A stretch of 56,032 nucleotides of DNA, from NCBI GenBank assembly GCA_030593885.1, contig JAUVGH010000011.1, positions 1-56,032 of the forward strand, given 5' to 3'. Shown here in pieces: positions 15,046 to 24,040 of the stretch. The position numbers and the translations under genes were made by a program. The notes beneath the pieces are model-generated. The model was not told where the DNA came from, searched no databases, and saw nothing but the letters and a program-made list of their open reading frames with translations. The DNA comes from Methanomassiliicoccales archaeon (GTDB lineage Archaea > Thermoplasmatota > Thermoplasmata > RBG-16-68-12 > SOIM01). The number at the start of each line of letters is the position of its first letter. The stretch's first letter is position 1.

Positions 15046-17781
15046 CTACTCGCCTTTGGGAGTATCTGCTAGAGCAGCTTGAATCTGGGATTCAAGTCTC
15101 TCTCTTAGCTTGGGGTCTTCGATTTTCGCAACAAGGTCTTCGGCTTTCTCAATGTAGGTCTGTCCTTCTTCTTCACCTCTCCACCTGTAGAGCCAGCCGA
15201 CATTGATGTAATACTCGCAGATGTGGGCGAGATTGCCAAATTCATTAATCAGGTCCAAACCCTTTTTCAGATACTTCTTGGCTTTGTCCCAGTTTCTATC
15301 CTCGTATACATAGCCGTATTGAATGTAAATCTGGGCAAGAAGTCGGTGTTCCTGAAGTCGTTGATATATCTCAACTGCCTCGTCAATACATCCCGTGGCG
15401 GTATCGTACTCTTCTTTGGAAATGTAGATCGAAGCCAAATCTGACAAGCTCCAAGCAATTGCACCAGCGTCTCCTGAGTTTCTGGCCGAATCTAGGGCCT
15501 TGAGATTGAGGTTCAGAGCCTCATCAAACTGTTTATCACTGTAATACTCCGAGGCTAGACTACCGTAGCAATAGCTCAGAAGCGCCAGGTCATCAGACTC
15601 TTCTGCGAAGTCAACCGCCATTTGCTTTGCCTTGATTGATTCATCCCTCGATCCTATGAAGCCCTTGATGGACCCCTTGGCTCTGTATGCCTTGGCAATC
15701 TCGGTCTTGCTTCCACTCTTTCTCGCTGCTTTCAGGCATTTGTCGACGTACTTCTCGGATGCCTTGAAATCGCTCTCTATGCGCAAGAGCGCCGAAATAT
15801 CATAGTATGAGCTCGCGAGCCCTTTCAGGTCTTTGAGACTCTCAGCAATACTTGCACTGCGTTCCAGAGATTCTTTCACATTCTCAAGGCTCCCCCTCCA
15901 CATCTGAATCTCCGAGATCTTGCGCAAAGAGATGGAGATGATCGAGAGATCTTCTTCCTCCTCACCGAACAGAAGTGAGTTGTTGTATTCATCAATGGCA
16001 TTGTCCCTAGCGCCTTGTATGTTCAGGCATTCGGCCTTCAGGAACGCGAGTTCCGGTACGCGGGAGAATCTCTTGACCCTGTCAAGTCTCTGCAGGAGCC
16101 GGTATACATCCCTGTGGTGGCCTTTGGCGATCATGCTCCGGCCGCTCTCGATCATATGCTTTGCAGCCTCATCCAGTTGCCCTGCCTCTATCAGGTGTGA
16201 AGAACCTCGGAGGATGTCCTCAATGTCCCTAATCTCAAGGTAATGGGCAGCCGCCTTCTTGTGATAGTCCTTCTTGGTCTTGGGGCTCAATCTGTCCTTC
16301 AGGAGCTCCCTCACAATGTCGTGTGTAGTGTAGACCATCGGGGAGACCTCCGTCAGAAGGGACTTCTCGACCAATGATCTGATCGCTCCGAATTTCATCC
16401 TCTTCCACTGAAAGAAAGCATCTGAATGAACTGGCGTATCGAAGACAGAGATGATCTTGAGGACCCTTTCCTCGTTCGGGTCAAGCTGTCCAAGAACCTC
16501 TTCCTCCAAGTAGGTCTTGATATTGGTTGCCTGTGATTCGGATTCCGGGCCCATTAGGTCCAGGAAGGCTGGAAGACCGCCGGTCTGTTCGATGGCCTCC
16601 TCCAATCTCCACGTCTCCACACCTTTCAGCTGCAGTATCTTCCGAGAACTCTCGGGGTCTAGGACATCCAGGCTCACGGCTGATGCGACCCCGCGCTTCT
16701 TGAGGTCCGCCAATTCAGGGAACTTGGTCATCTCTCTTCCGGCAAGAATCAGCTTTGCACCACCAGGACTCTGGAAGCCTCTCAGCAGTTTGTCGATGAA
16801 CCCTGCCAGATCATCATCTATTCTCTCGCATCCATCCATAACAACAACAGCATCGAGCTCGTCCAGACCTTTGTCCAGAATATAGAGAACCTCTCCCCTT
16901 TGCTTCTCTTCCTCTGACTTCATCTCACCCTTTCTTCTATCGTCCACCACTGCGTCCAGTGTACCTTCTGCCCTTGTCCCTTCCTGGGATTTGAGATACC
17001 TGTGCAGTTCCTCCTTCCCCAATAGCCTGAAGAAGGCCGCGAACTCATCGAGCAAGGTCTCTATCGTCGTGTGCTCGTCCAGGTCCAGCCAGATTGTGTT
17101 GGTTTTCTCCTTGAACTGCTCGAAAGCCGTCGCGAGAAGAGCCGTCTTTCCTATTCCAGCGACTCCCTTGACCTCGAGGATCCGGGCCTTCTTGGACCCA
17201 AGCCATCTCTCGGCCGTCTTGAGCTCCTTCGCCCTCCCGAAGAAATAGAAGATCCTCGGACGTTGGCTCTCGATGCTGACAAAAGGCGCCTTCTCTCTCT
17301 GACCATCAATGTATGACAGCTTGTCGAACAAGCCTCTGTGAACGTTCAATGCGACATCTAAAAGCGAGGACCCATCTCTGATGTCCTTGGGGATGTCACT
17401 CAGCTTGACTTTTACTATCTCTCCTTTTTCGTTCTTGTAGCGTATTTCCCTCTCTCCTGTCAAACCTCTCAGGTACCTGGCTTCCCTCATCCCCACCTCT
17501 GTGAGAACATACGTCTTCCTTCGCAGCTTCCCGATCGGGACATGAGCCCTGGTCTCCTCGAGATATCCTTCGTCCTTCAGTTCGTTCATGACCCTGGACA
17601 GGTTCCCCCTACTCGCGGAGAGGCGCTCGGACATAGCCTCCTGACAAGTGGAATCAGGCATTATGTATGGGTTCGCTCTGGATGATAGCGGTTCAAGGTG
17701 CAGAACGATCGCGTCTCTAAGCGGTAGCAATCTCTTCCTTTCGTACATTTCTAACCCTCTGGTTCGTATCCGTATGGTCAT
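15046..17781 (-). CDS. STAND-type ATPase with N-terminal winged helix and C-terminal TPRs
   Basis: 911 residues. Residues 20-110 form a winged-helix DNA-binding domain (MSERLSASRGNLSRVMNELKDEGYLEE then a VLTEVGMREARYL wing). A NACHT/NB-ARC-type ATPase follows, with P-loop GVAGIGKTALL (206-216), a Walker B-like VVVMDGCERIDDD near 315, and a helical lid to about 500. The rest is a TPR solenoid (about 540-900). This is the layout of STAND transcription regulators of the MalT/AfsR kind, which sense ligands through the TPR arm and switch with ATP. Starts at 17781 or ATG 17748 (MYERKRLL) are both possible. It diverges from a DUF835 gene, with one symmetric TATA element between them. Confidence 0.85.
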   Translation of the reverse strand: MTIRIRTRGLEMYERKRLLPLRDAIVLHLEPLSSRANPYIMPDSTCQEAMSERLSASRGNLSRVMNELKDEGYLEETRAHVPIGKLRRKTYVLTEVGMREARYLRGLTGEREIRYKNEKGEIVKVKLSDIPKDIRDGSSLLDVALNVHRGLFDKLSYIDGQREKAPFVSIESQRPRIFYFFGRAKELKTAERWLGSKKARILEVKGVAGIGKTALLATAFEQFKEKTNTIWLDLDEHTTIETLLDEFAAFFRLLGKEELHRYLKSQEGTRAEGTLDAVVDDRRKGEMKSEEEKQRGEVLYILDKGLDELDAVVVMDGCERIDDDLAGFIDKLLRGFQSPGGAKLILAGREMTKFPELADLKKRGVASAVSLDVLDPESSRKILQLKGVETWRLEEAIEQTGGLPAFLDLMGPESESQATNIKTYLEEEVLGQLDPNEERVLKIISVFDTPVHSDAFFQWKRMKFGAIRSLVEKSLLTEVSPMVYTTHDIVRELLKDRLSPKTKKDYHKKAAAHYLEIRDIEDILRGSSHLIEAGQLDEAAKHMIESGRSMIAKGHHRDVYRLLQRLDRVKRFSRVPELAFLKAECLNIQGARDNAIDEYNNSLLFGEEEEDLSIISISLRKISEIQMWRGSLENVKESLERSASIAESLKDLKGLASSYYDISALLRIESDFKASEKYVDKCLKAARKSGSKTEIAKAYRAKGSIKGFIGSRDESIKAKQMAVDFAEESDDLALLSYCYGSLASEYYSDKQFDEALNLNLKALDSARNSGDAGAIAWSLSDLASIYISKEEYDTATGCIDEAVEIYQRLQEHRLLAQIYIQYGYVYEDRNWDKAKKYLKKGLDLINEFGNLAHICEYYINVGWLYRWRGEEEGQTYIEKAEDLVAKIEDPKLRERLESQIQAALADTPKGE

Positions 17782-17826
17782 CTGAGAGTATAACTCTTTC
17801 GAAAAGACAAATTTCTAAGAAAAGAC

Positions 17827-17836
17827 TATATAAACT
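17827..17836. promoter_or_regulatory. Shared, nearly symmetric TATA element between STAND ATPase and DUF835 genes
   Basis: CTATATAAAC lies 26 bases ahead of the rightward ATG 17860 (leaderless) and, read the other way as GTTTATATAG, predicts a leftward start near 17805, giving a short leader for the STAND gene. One element could serve both directions, so the two genes may be co-regulated. Confidence 0.45.
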
Positions 17837-17859
17837 CATGCGATACGCTTATTTCGGAG

Positions 17860-18354
17860 ATGCATTTGTCCGATGAGGGCGGGAGATTCACCACCGGAAT
17901 GGTCTTTGTAGACGAGAGGAAGCCAAGACTCAGTCTTTCAGTGTTCTTGGATAGGACGAAGGCCGGTGACAAGGGACTTCTGATCGCAAGGAACCAACCC
18001 GACCATATGTGCCCGAATGAAGAACTGGAGGGCGTCGAATGTCACAGGCTTCTCTTGCGGGAGACCGAAAACAGCGTTCGTCCTTCGGACCTGGCGGAGA
18101 TCGAGACCATAATCACCTCGTTCTTCAACAGAAACAAGGGCGGAGTGGCTCTTCTTGACGGATTCGAGATGCTGACCTTGTTCAATGACTTCAGCAAGGT
18201 TGCGGAGATGCTCAACAAGGCCCAGTCGGCTGCGGACTCTTGTGGCGGGTCGATTGTTATTCCAATAGACAACCGGGCGATATATCCCGAGGACTACAGG
18301 ATGATCTCGGAGAACTACAGGCTCCTCAGTGCAGAGGAGGCGAAGAACCTCTAG
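17860..18354 (+). CDS. DUF835 family protein (164 aa)
   Basis: 164 residues. The typical DUF835 core is visible: KGLLIARNQPDHM (about 38-50), then GGVALLDGFEMLTLFNDFSKVAEML (Walker B-like strand and helix) and GSIVIPIDNRAI. DUF835 is a mostly archaeal family that looks like a degenerate RecA/KaiC ATPase; there is no P-loop, so nucleotide hydrolysis is unlikely. In many Thermoplasmata it forms the cytoplasmic end of membrane proteins, but here it stands alone without a membrane helix. Divergent from the STAND ATPase and convergent (8 bases apart) with a second DUF835 gene. Confidence 0.8.
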   Translation: MHLSDEGGRFTTGMVFVDERKPRLSLSVFLDRTKAGDKGLLIARNQPDHMCPNEELEGVECHRLLLRETENSVRPSDLAEIETIITSFFNRNKGGVALLDGFEMLTLFNDFSKVAEMLNKAQSAADSCGGSIVIPIDNRAIYPEDYRMISENYRLLSAEEAKNL

Positions 18355-18362
18355 ATCAAAAC

Positions 18363-18896
18363 TCACGATGCCACTATCTCAAGGTTCCTTTCCAATATCG
18401 CCAGCTCTCTCTCATCGAAAACCCTCTCATCGATTGCCAGGAAGAGGACCGCCTTGTTCTGCATCACGGTCTCGTTCACATATTCTATGAACTTGATTAT
18501 TCGCGAGAAGTCGTTATTGATCATCAGGAACTCAAGCCCGTCAACGAAGATGACCGTCTTCTCGTTGCTCTCCACGAACTCGTGTATCATCGTCGTGAGG
18601 CTCCCCAGGTTGTGAGGATCGATATAGTCCTTCCCCAGCGTGGTGCTCAGCCAGATGATCTTGGGGCTCTTTTCGAACTTGGCCTTCTCCACGTGGTCAG
18701 GGTGCTGTCTGGTTATGTGCAGTCCTTCAAATCCTCGGTTGACCAGGTCAGCGAAGTGCTGGAACGCCTTCTCGGTCTTCTTGCCCTTTATCAGATAAGA
18801 ATGGCCCGGCCTGAACTTGCTCTCGCCCGAGAAGAGCTCCTCGAACAGTTCGTCCTTGAACACCTTTGTCAGGACTGTAATCAGGTTGGTCCTCAT
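18363..18896 (-). CDS. DUF835 family protein (177 aa)
   Basis: 177 residues from ATG 18896, preceded by GAGGAAAGGTG. The frame is open 37 codons further upstream, but that part has no ribosome site. Core motifs parallel the convergent neighbour: HSYLIKGKKTEKAF, GLHITRQHPDHV, TVIFVDGLEFLMINNDFSRIIKFI and AVLFLAIDERVFDERELAILERN. No P-loop is present. TATA element CTATATAAGG (near 19011-19020, minus strand) would give a leader of about 95 bases, and the same TA-rich stretch can serve the rightward thermosome gene. Function is unknown; two convergent DUF835 genes suggest an old tandem or inverted duplication. Confidence 0.8.
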   Translation of the reverse strand: MRTNLITVLTKVFKDELFEELFSGESKFRPGHSYLIKGKKTEKAFQHFADLVNRGFEGLHITRQHPDHVEKAKFEKSPKIIWLSTTLGKDYIDPHNLGSLTTMIHEFVESNEKTVIFVDGLEFLMINNDFSRIIKFIEYVNETVMQNKAVLFLAIDERVFDERELAILERNLEIVAS

Positions 18897-19008
18897 CGCA
18901 CCTTTCCTCAGTTGTACGCGAGAATAATGAGAACCCTGAATTGAATGTTTCGCCTTGATTCTCCGATTCTCGAAGAATACCTGTGGCCCAAGGTGCTTTA
19001 CCAACAAT

Positions 19009-19018
19009 CCTTATATAG
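19009..19018 (+). promoter_or_regulatory. TATA element of the thermosome gene
   Basis: CCTTATATAG predicts a transcript start near 19040, about 10 bases ahead of ATG 19051. A second TA-rich patch (CATATAAG, 19029-19036) lies too close to the start to be the main one. Confidence 0.45.
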
Positions 19019-19050
19019 AAGACCAATCATATAAGCGCAAAGTGATTCAC

Positions 19051-20709
19051 ATGTTTGGAGGAGAACCTATCATAGTGCTCAAGGAAGGAACGGAGAGAGA
19101 AAGGGGCAAGGGTGCCCAGTTCAACAACATTGCGGCCGCTAAGGCCGTGGCAGATGCTGTCCGGTCCACGCTCGGACCCAAGGGCGTGGACAAGATGCTC
19201 GTGGACAGCATGGGGGATGTCACTATCACCAACGACGGTGTGACCATCCTGAAGGAGATCGACATAAAGCACCCAGCGGCCAAGATGATCGTGGAAATCG
19301 CCAAGACACAGGATGACGAGTGCGGCGATGGTACCACAACCGCTGTCGTTCTCGCCGGAGAACTGTTGAAGAAGGCCGAGAACCTTGTCGAGCTGAACGT
19401 GCACCCCACTACCCTGGTGAACGGCTACAAGCTTGCTGCAAGGGAGGCGGTCAGCATTCTCGGCAAGATGGGCTTCCAGGTCAAACCCACAGACACGAAG
19501 AAGATGATCGACATAGCCGCCACATCCATGGCCGGGCGCAGTGTTGGACCAGCCAAGGATTATCTGGCAGATTTGGCCGTCCGGGCGATCACTTCAGTGG
19601 CCGAGAAGCGGGACAACAAGACCGTCGCTGACGTGAGCAATGTCAAGGTGGAGAAGAAGCACGGCGGGTCGGTTTACGATACGGAGCTCATATCAGGAAT
19701 CATAGTTGACAAGGACAGGGTACATCCCAGGATGCCAACATCAGTGAAGAATGCAAAGATAGCCATCTTGGATTTCGCCATGGAGATCAAGAAGACCGAC
19801 GTGGATGCCAAGATACAGATCACAGACCCTGGTCAGCTTCAGAAGTTCCTCGATGAGGAAGAGAGGACCCTTCGGGAGATGGTGGACAAGGTCGCCAAGA
19901 GCGGCGCCAACGTAGTTCTGTGCCAGAAGGGCATCGACGACCTCGCGCAGCATTATCTTGCCAAGCAAGGGATATTCGCTCTGAGGAGGATAAAGAAGTC
20001 CGATATGAAGAAGCTGGCACGTGCGACCGGTGGAAGGGTGGTCAGCACTCTGGACGACCTCAAGCGCGCCGATCTCGGCACCGCTGCACTGGTCGAAGAG
20101 AGAAAGGTGGGCGACGACGATATGACCTTCATCACTGGCTGCAAGAACCCCAAGGCTGTTTCCGTTCTTATCCGAGGTGGGACCGAGCATGTCGTGGACG
20201 AGATCGAGAGGTCGCTCAACGATGCGCTGAAGGTTGTCGCTTTGGTAATCGAGGACGGTAGGGCCGTTCCCGGCGGCGGTGCACCTGAGGTGGAGCTTTC
20301 GCTTCGACTTCGGGAGTTCGCTGCAACGGTCGGCGGAAGGGAACAACTGGCAATCGAGGCCTTCGCTCAGGCTATGGAGATAATCCCTTGGACCTTGGGT
20401 GAGAACGCTGGACTTGACTCAATCGATCTGCTCATAATGCTCAAGAGCAAGCACGAGGGCAAGAAGGGGAACAAGAACGAAGGGTTCAATGTGAAGACCG
20501 GCGGAACCGGCGACATGTTGAAACTGAAGATACTTGAACCTCTTGGTGTTAAGACCCAGGCCATAGAGTCCGCGACCGAGGTCGCAAGCATGGTACTGAG
20601 GATCGACGATGTCATCGCCTCCAAGAAGATGGAAGGCGGTGGAGGTCCTCCTGGCGGAATGCCTCCTGGCGGAATGCCTCCGGGCGGAATGCCTCCGGGC
20701 ATGATGTAA
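19051..20709 (+). CDS. thsA: Thermosome subunit (group II chaperonin)
   Basis: 552 residues from ATG 19051 ([19 protein letters not shown]); the longer upstream frame is not needed. Family motifs are complete: [15 protein letters not shown], the nucleotide loop [15 protein letters not shown], the apical domain at about 210-370 and the late equatorial segment [18 protein letters not shown]. The C-terminus ends in repeated GGMPP units and MM, the usual flexible tail inside the chamber. It folds cytosolic proteins with ATP as an eight- or nine-membered double ring. Only one subunit gene lies in the window; others may exist elsewhere. Confidence 0.98.
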   Translation: MFGGEPIIVLKEGTERERGKGAQFNNIAAAKAVADAVRSTLGPKGVDKMLVDSMGDVTITNDGVTILKEIDIKHPAAKMIVEIAKTQDDECGDGTTTAVVLAGELLKKAENLVELNVHPTTLVNGYKLAAREAVSILGKMGFQVKPTDTKKMIDIAATSMAGRSVGPAKDYLADLAVRAITSVAEKRDNKTVADVSNVKVEKKHGGSVYDTELISGIIVDKDRVHPRMPTSVKNAKIAILDFAMEIKKTDVDAKIQITDPGQLQKFLDEEERTLREMVDKVAKSGANVVLCQKGIDDLAQHYLAKQGIFALRRIKKSDMKKLARATGGRVVSTLDDLKRADLGTAALVEERKVGDDDMTFITGCKNPKAVSVLIRGGTEHVVDEIERSLNDALKVVALVIEDGRAVPGGGAPEVELSLRLREFAATVGGREQLAIEAFAQAMEIIPWTLGENAGLDSIDLLIMLKSKHEGKKGNKNEGFNVKTGGTGDMLKLKILEPLGVKTQAIESATEVASMVLRIDDVIASKKMEGGGGPPGGMPPGGMPPGGMPPGMM

Positions 20710-20768
20710 TAACTCGTGCCAACTGGTTCGAAACTTTGGAAAAACAGCATCTATGAGCTTGTCTGAGG

Positions 20769-22679
20769 TCACTTGAGTCTGATGGTCTCAAGGTTCATAG
20801 GCGCTCTGGTCTCCATACCGAATTTCTTGTACAGCGAACTAGCCAGATCGGAGCACTTGAACTCCTCTCCATGGTTCACGATGACCTTCTCCGGACGCGG
20901 CTCCAAAGTGCCAACGTAGTTCAGAAGCTGCAACCTGTCCGAATGTCCAGAGAATCCGTCCACCTCATCCACGTCCATTCTTATCTTCAATGTAAGTGGC
21001 TTGCCCCTGTCGTTGAGGGTGATCTCCTTCCATTCCTTCTGGATCTTCCGTCCAATCGTCCCTTCCGCCTGGAAACCGACGAACATCAATGCATGAGTTG
21101 CATTGTCCGCCCAGGCCTTGAAGTACTCCATCACCGGCCCGCCGTTCATCATGCCCGACGTAGCCAGAATGATGCACGGGTCAGGGTCATGGAGAATCCT
21201 CTCCCTGGTCTGCTGCCCATCGACCCTTCTGAAGATATCTGAAAGGAAGGGGTTCTCTCCTGTCTGGAAGATCTGTGTTCTGAGCTGGCTGTTCAGGTAT
21301 TCCGGATAAGCGGTGTGAATGGCAGTCGCCTCAAAGATCATCCCGTCCAGATAGACTGGTACGTTCGGGATGTGCTTCTTCCTCATCAGTTCCTCGAGAA
21401 CCAGCATGACCTCCTGGGAACGCCCCACCGCGAAGACCGGAACGAGCAACTTCCCATCTCTCAAGAGAACCCTGGCACAAATCTCCCTCAGCTGTTCTCC
21501 CGCTTCCCTTCTGCTCGGCTGGATGTCGTGATATCCCCCGTATGTGGACTCTAGTACCAGAGTCTCCAGTCTCGGGAAACGATTGACGGCAGGATTGAAC
21601 AACCAGGTCTTCTCGAACTTCATGTCCCCGCTCAAAGCGATATTGTACAGTCCGTCCCCTATGTGGAAGTGAGCTATTGCGGATCCCAGGATATGGCCCG
21701 CGTTGTGGAGCGTCAACCTCATGTCTGGGGTGATGTCTGTGGTCTCGCCGTATTTCAGGGGGATTGTGTGCTTCACCGCTTCTCTGACCTGTGGTGATTC
21801 GTAGGGTGATTTCCTGCCCTCTCCGAACGAGACCTTGATATAATCTATCTGGAGAAGCGACATGAGGTCCCTTGTCGGTGGAGTGCAGTATATGGGACCG
21901 TCAAAACCGTATTTGTAAAGCGCTGGAACGAGACCCGCGTGATCAAGATGCGCGTGCGTCAGAACAACAGCGTCCAGGTTCTCCAATGGCATCACCTCAG
22001 GCGCGTTAAGGTAGGGTCCGCCGTTATCCTCGGCCGACACGTCAACGCCGCAGTCCACAAGGACCTTGCTCTGCCTCGTCATCAAGAGCGAACAGCTTCT
22101 GCCGACCTGCCTGTAGCCTCCCAAAGATGTGATCCTGATCCAGTTCTCCCCTTGGGCCACTTCCCTGGCCAGCCTTCTGCCGACCTTCTTGAGGAATTCG
22201 TCCCTGGCTTCGCGTATGGACCTGAGATAGTTCCTGATCTCCTCGACCGTCTTCGAGGGTATGGGTGGGGCTCTCACCACCTTGGGTGCCCAACCTATCT
22301 TCTTCTTTATCTCGTTCAGAAGGGCTCCGTGCCTTCCAATGACCAGTCCTGGCGACTCGGCCTCGATGGTCACCTCTCCCGTCTCGGGCTCGAAGAAGAT
22401 GTTGACTATCTTGGCCTCATCCGGGATTATGGTCTTGATGCTCTTCTCCGCCTTCTCCTCTTCCACGAGGAGTGATGGGTCGGGTCTGATGGCCACTCTC
22501 CTTCTGAGGCTTTGAGCCAGTTGCCTGACCATGTCATTGCTATCGGCGAACACCTCCATGCTCTTCGTATAGATCACTATGACTGGCCCTTCCAGTTCGA
22601 TGTTGGTGATCTCCACATCTGGAGGCACTACCTTCTCAACAGCTTGTCTCGCATCAGCAAGAACCTTTTCAACACTCAT
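20769..22679 (-). CDS. fttA: Archaeal termination factor aCPSF1/FttA (KH-metallo-beta-lactamase/beta-CASP ribonuclease)
   Basis: 636 residues from ATG 22679, which is the usual family length; a GTG at 22688 adds three. Two KH-type domains (about 1-140, with a GLVIGRHG GxxG loop near 110) lead into a metallo-beta-lactamase/beta-CASP ribonuclease whose zinc motif HAHLDH is at 242-247, with further metal ligands after LTLHNAGHILGS and SGHSD. It cleaves nascent RNA and terminates transcription, the archaeal counterpart of CPSF73. It lies 37 bases downstream of psmB, an arrangement also known in other euryarchaea (as in Methanocaldococcus). Confidence 0.96.
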   Translation of the reverse strand: MSVEKVLADARQAVEKVVPPDVEITNIELEGPVIVIYTKSMEVFADSNDMVRQLAQSLRRRVAIRPDPSLLVEEEKAEKSIKTIIPDEAKIVNIFFEPETGEVTIEAESPGLVIGRHGALLNEIKKKIGWAPKVVRAPPIPSKTVEEIRNYLRSIREARDEFLKKVGRRLAREVAQGENWIRITSLGGYRQVGRSCSLLMTRQSKVLVDCGVDVSAEDNGGPYLNAPEVMPLENLDAVVLTHAHLDHAGLVPALYKYGFDGPIYCTPPTRDLMSLLQIDYIKVSFGEGRKSPYESPQVREAVKHTIPLKYGETTDITPDMRLTLHNAGHILGSAIAHFHIGDGLYNIALSGDMKFEKTWLFNPAVNRFPRLETLVLESTYGGYHDIQPSRREAGEQLREICARVLLRDGKLLVPVFAVGRSQEVMLVLEELMRKKHIPNVPVYLDGMIFEATAIHTAYPEYLNSQLRTQIFQTGENPFLSDIFRRVDGQQTRERILHDPDPCIILATSGMMNGGPVMEYFKAWADNATHALMFVGFQAEGTIGRKIQKEWKEITLNDRGKPLTLKIRMDVDEVDGFSGHSDRLQLLNYVGTLEPRPEKVIVNHGEEFKCSDLASSLYKKFGMETRAPMNLETIRLK

Positions 22680-22716
22680 TGATTCCACTCGCTATGGATT
22701 GACAGTTAATTCGGGG

Positions 22717-23358
22717 CTACGTCAGCTTCATTGCTGACATCCTCTTCTCGACTTCCTTGTCGTCGAGCCTCACGAACCCCTTCTTGGTTATGGTGGCTAT
22801 GTCCATCCCGTTGCCTGAGGCGGCGTCTCTCTTGATGGCAGCGCTAAGAGCCCTGATGGCCAGGTCCACGCCCTCCTTCAAGTCCATGTTCTCTCGGTAC
22901 TGGTCCTCGAGGACACCGTATACATACGGAGAGCCGGAACCGGTCGTCACATATGTGTCTGGTATGGAACCTCCCGCCATGTCCAGAGAGTACACGCTGG
23001 GGCCCGTTGCATCCACTCCGCCCACGACAAGTTGCACCCAATATGGGAACATCCTCCTGCCTGAGAGTATGTTCGACAGCAATGTGGCACACGCTGCCAC
23101 CGGCATTCGTGCCCCCCTCTTCAACTTGTAGAGCTCCACCTCGGCTTTTATGTACCTGGCTAAGGTCTGGAGATCTCCTACCAAGCCAGCCGTGGTCAAA
23201 CCGATGCTCTCGTCTAGCTGGTATAGCTTCTTGGTGCTCTTATGGGCTATGAGTGTACCCATGGTCGCTCTTCTCTCGCTTGCCAAGACTACCCCGTCCT
23301 TGCAGACCATCCCTAGGGTTGTAGTCCCCTTTTTCGTTTGCTCGATGATATCAGTCAT
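22717..23358 (-). CDS. psmB: 20S proteasome beta subunit
   Basis: 213 residues from ATG 23358. A propeptide of 11 residues ends at Gly, so Thr12 becomes the N-terminal nucleophile (TTTLGMV). In mature numbering Glu17 and Lys33 are in place (LASERRATMG, HKSTKKLYQ), as are the GSGSP loop and GMDIATITK. It resembles the Thermoplasma subunit closely. Beta rings carry the protease sites within the alpha-beta-beta-alpha barrel. The gene has TATA element CCTTATATAC near 23413-23424 and heads an operon with aCPSF1. Confidence 0.97.
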   Translation of the reverse strand: MTDIIEQTKKGTTTLGMVCKDGVVLASERRATMGTLIAHKSTKKLYQLDESIGLTTAGLVGDLQTLARYIKAEVELYKLKRGARMPVAACATLLSNILSGRRMFPYWVQLVVGGVDATGPSVYSLDMAGGSIPDTYVTTGSGSPYVYGVLEDQYRENMDLKEGVDLAIRALSAAIKRDAASGNGMDIATITKKGFVRLDDKEVEKRMSAMKLT

Positions 23359-23481
23359 CCCCAACACGCTCGAAAATTGTCAAAACTGACGATTTCCAAT
23401 AAAGTTGTGCGTGTATATAAGGGTTGTGATTTGAAATCTGGCATGCTGGCTACCTGTCCTTTTGCCAGTTGGCGTGGGTCA

Positions 23482-23493
23482 CATTTAATATGG
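23482..23493 (+). promoter_or_regulatory. TATA element of the small winged-helix gene
   Basis: CATTTAATATGG lies about 35 bases before ATG 23524 and predicts a leader of about 10 bases. This favours the 83-residue product over the longer open frame that begins inside psmB. Confidence 0.4.
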
Positions 23494-23523
23494 AAACTGC
23501 CATACACTCTCAGCCACATTCAC

Positions 23524-23772
23524 ATGGCTCGAGGGAACATCTTGGAGCGCAAGAAACTGGACACGGACGAAGCGGTGAAGGTCGTTGTTGAACTGCTGGG
23601 GAAAGAGGGGCCGATGACCACCCTCCAGATCGAAGAGAGGATCATGAAGAGGGGAGAGGAGTGCCCGGACACGGTCGTGCTGTTCCTTTCTAAGCTCCGC
23701 TTGAAACGCGTCATCAAAGGCGAGGTCTCCGAAAAGCACAGGGGATGGCTTTGGTGGGTCGGGGAACAGTGA
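23524..23772 (+). CDS. Small winged-helix-like protein (82 aa)
   Basis: 82 residues from ATG 23524 (MARGNILERKKLDTDEAV). The body KVVVELLGKEGPMTTLQIEERIMKRGEECPDTVVLFLSKLRLKRVIKGEV with a terminal WLWWV strand reads as a compact winged helix with a recognition helix near LFLSKLRLKR and a C-terminal wing. It is probably a DNA-binding or adaptor protein. I cannot name the family. It is divergent from psmB. Confidence 0.65.
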   Translation: MARGNILERKKLDTDEAVKVVVELLGKEGPMTTLQIEERIMKRGEECPDTVVLFLSKLRLKRVIKGEVSEKHRGWLWWVGEQ

Positions 23773-23775
23773 AGT

Positions 23776-24039
23776 TCACAGACCAGTCCACTGTGAGTGT
23801 TGACCTAAGACTCCTTCCAGCTCAGTATTGATGTAGTTCCACAGTACCATCTGGGACAGCACCTCGACGTCCTGGTTGTGTCTTTTCCTCGAGCGTACCA
23901 GAACACCAAATATGTTCTTCATGGCCGAGATTGTCCCCTCTATCACCACTCGATAGCAGTAGGACCTCATGAACACACCCTGGACGTCTTCCACCTTCGG
24001 TACTGCCGGGTAGATATGCCAGCGGCATCCATCAGTATG
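23776..24039 (-). pseudogene. C-terminal remnant of a DDE transposase
   Basis: An open stretch without a good start encodes the end of a transposase: CYRVVIEGTISAMKNIFG then RSRKRHNQDVEVLSQMVLWNYI. The pattern of Arg, E-x6-K-x3-G, RSRK and a terminal YN-type helix is the C-terminal catalytic-Glu block of IS4/IS5-like DDE transposases. The N-terminal DD part is absent, and the frame runs into the end of the GTPase gene. No inverted terminal repeats were found. It is best read as a decayed insertion sequence. Confidence 0.5.
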
Positions 24040-24040
24040 G

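Noticed and set aside
18240-18944. 234-codon plus-strand frame
   Set aside because: It is antisense to the DUF835 gene on the minus strand, which carries family motifs and a ribosome site.
20640-20709. GGMPP-coding short repeats as a regulatory repeat
   Set aside because: They encode the normal GGM-rich C-terminal tail of the thermosome.
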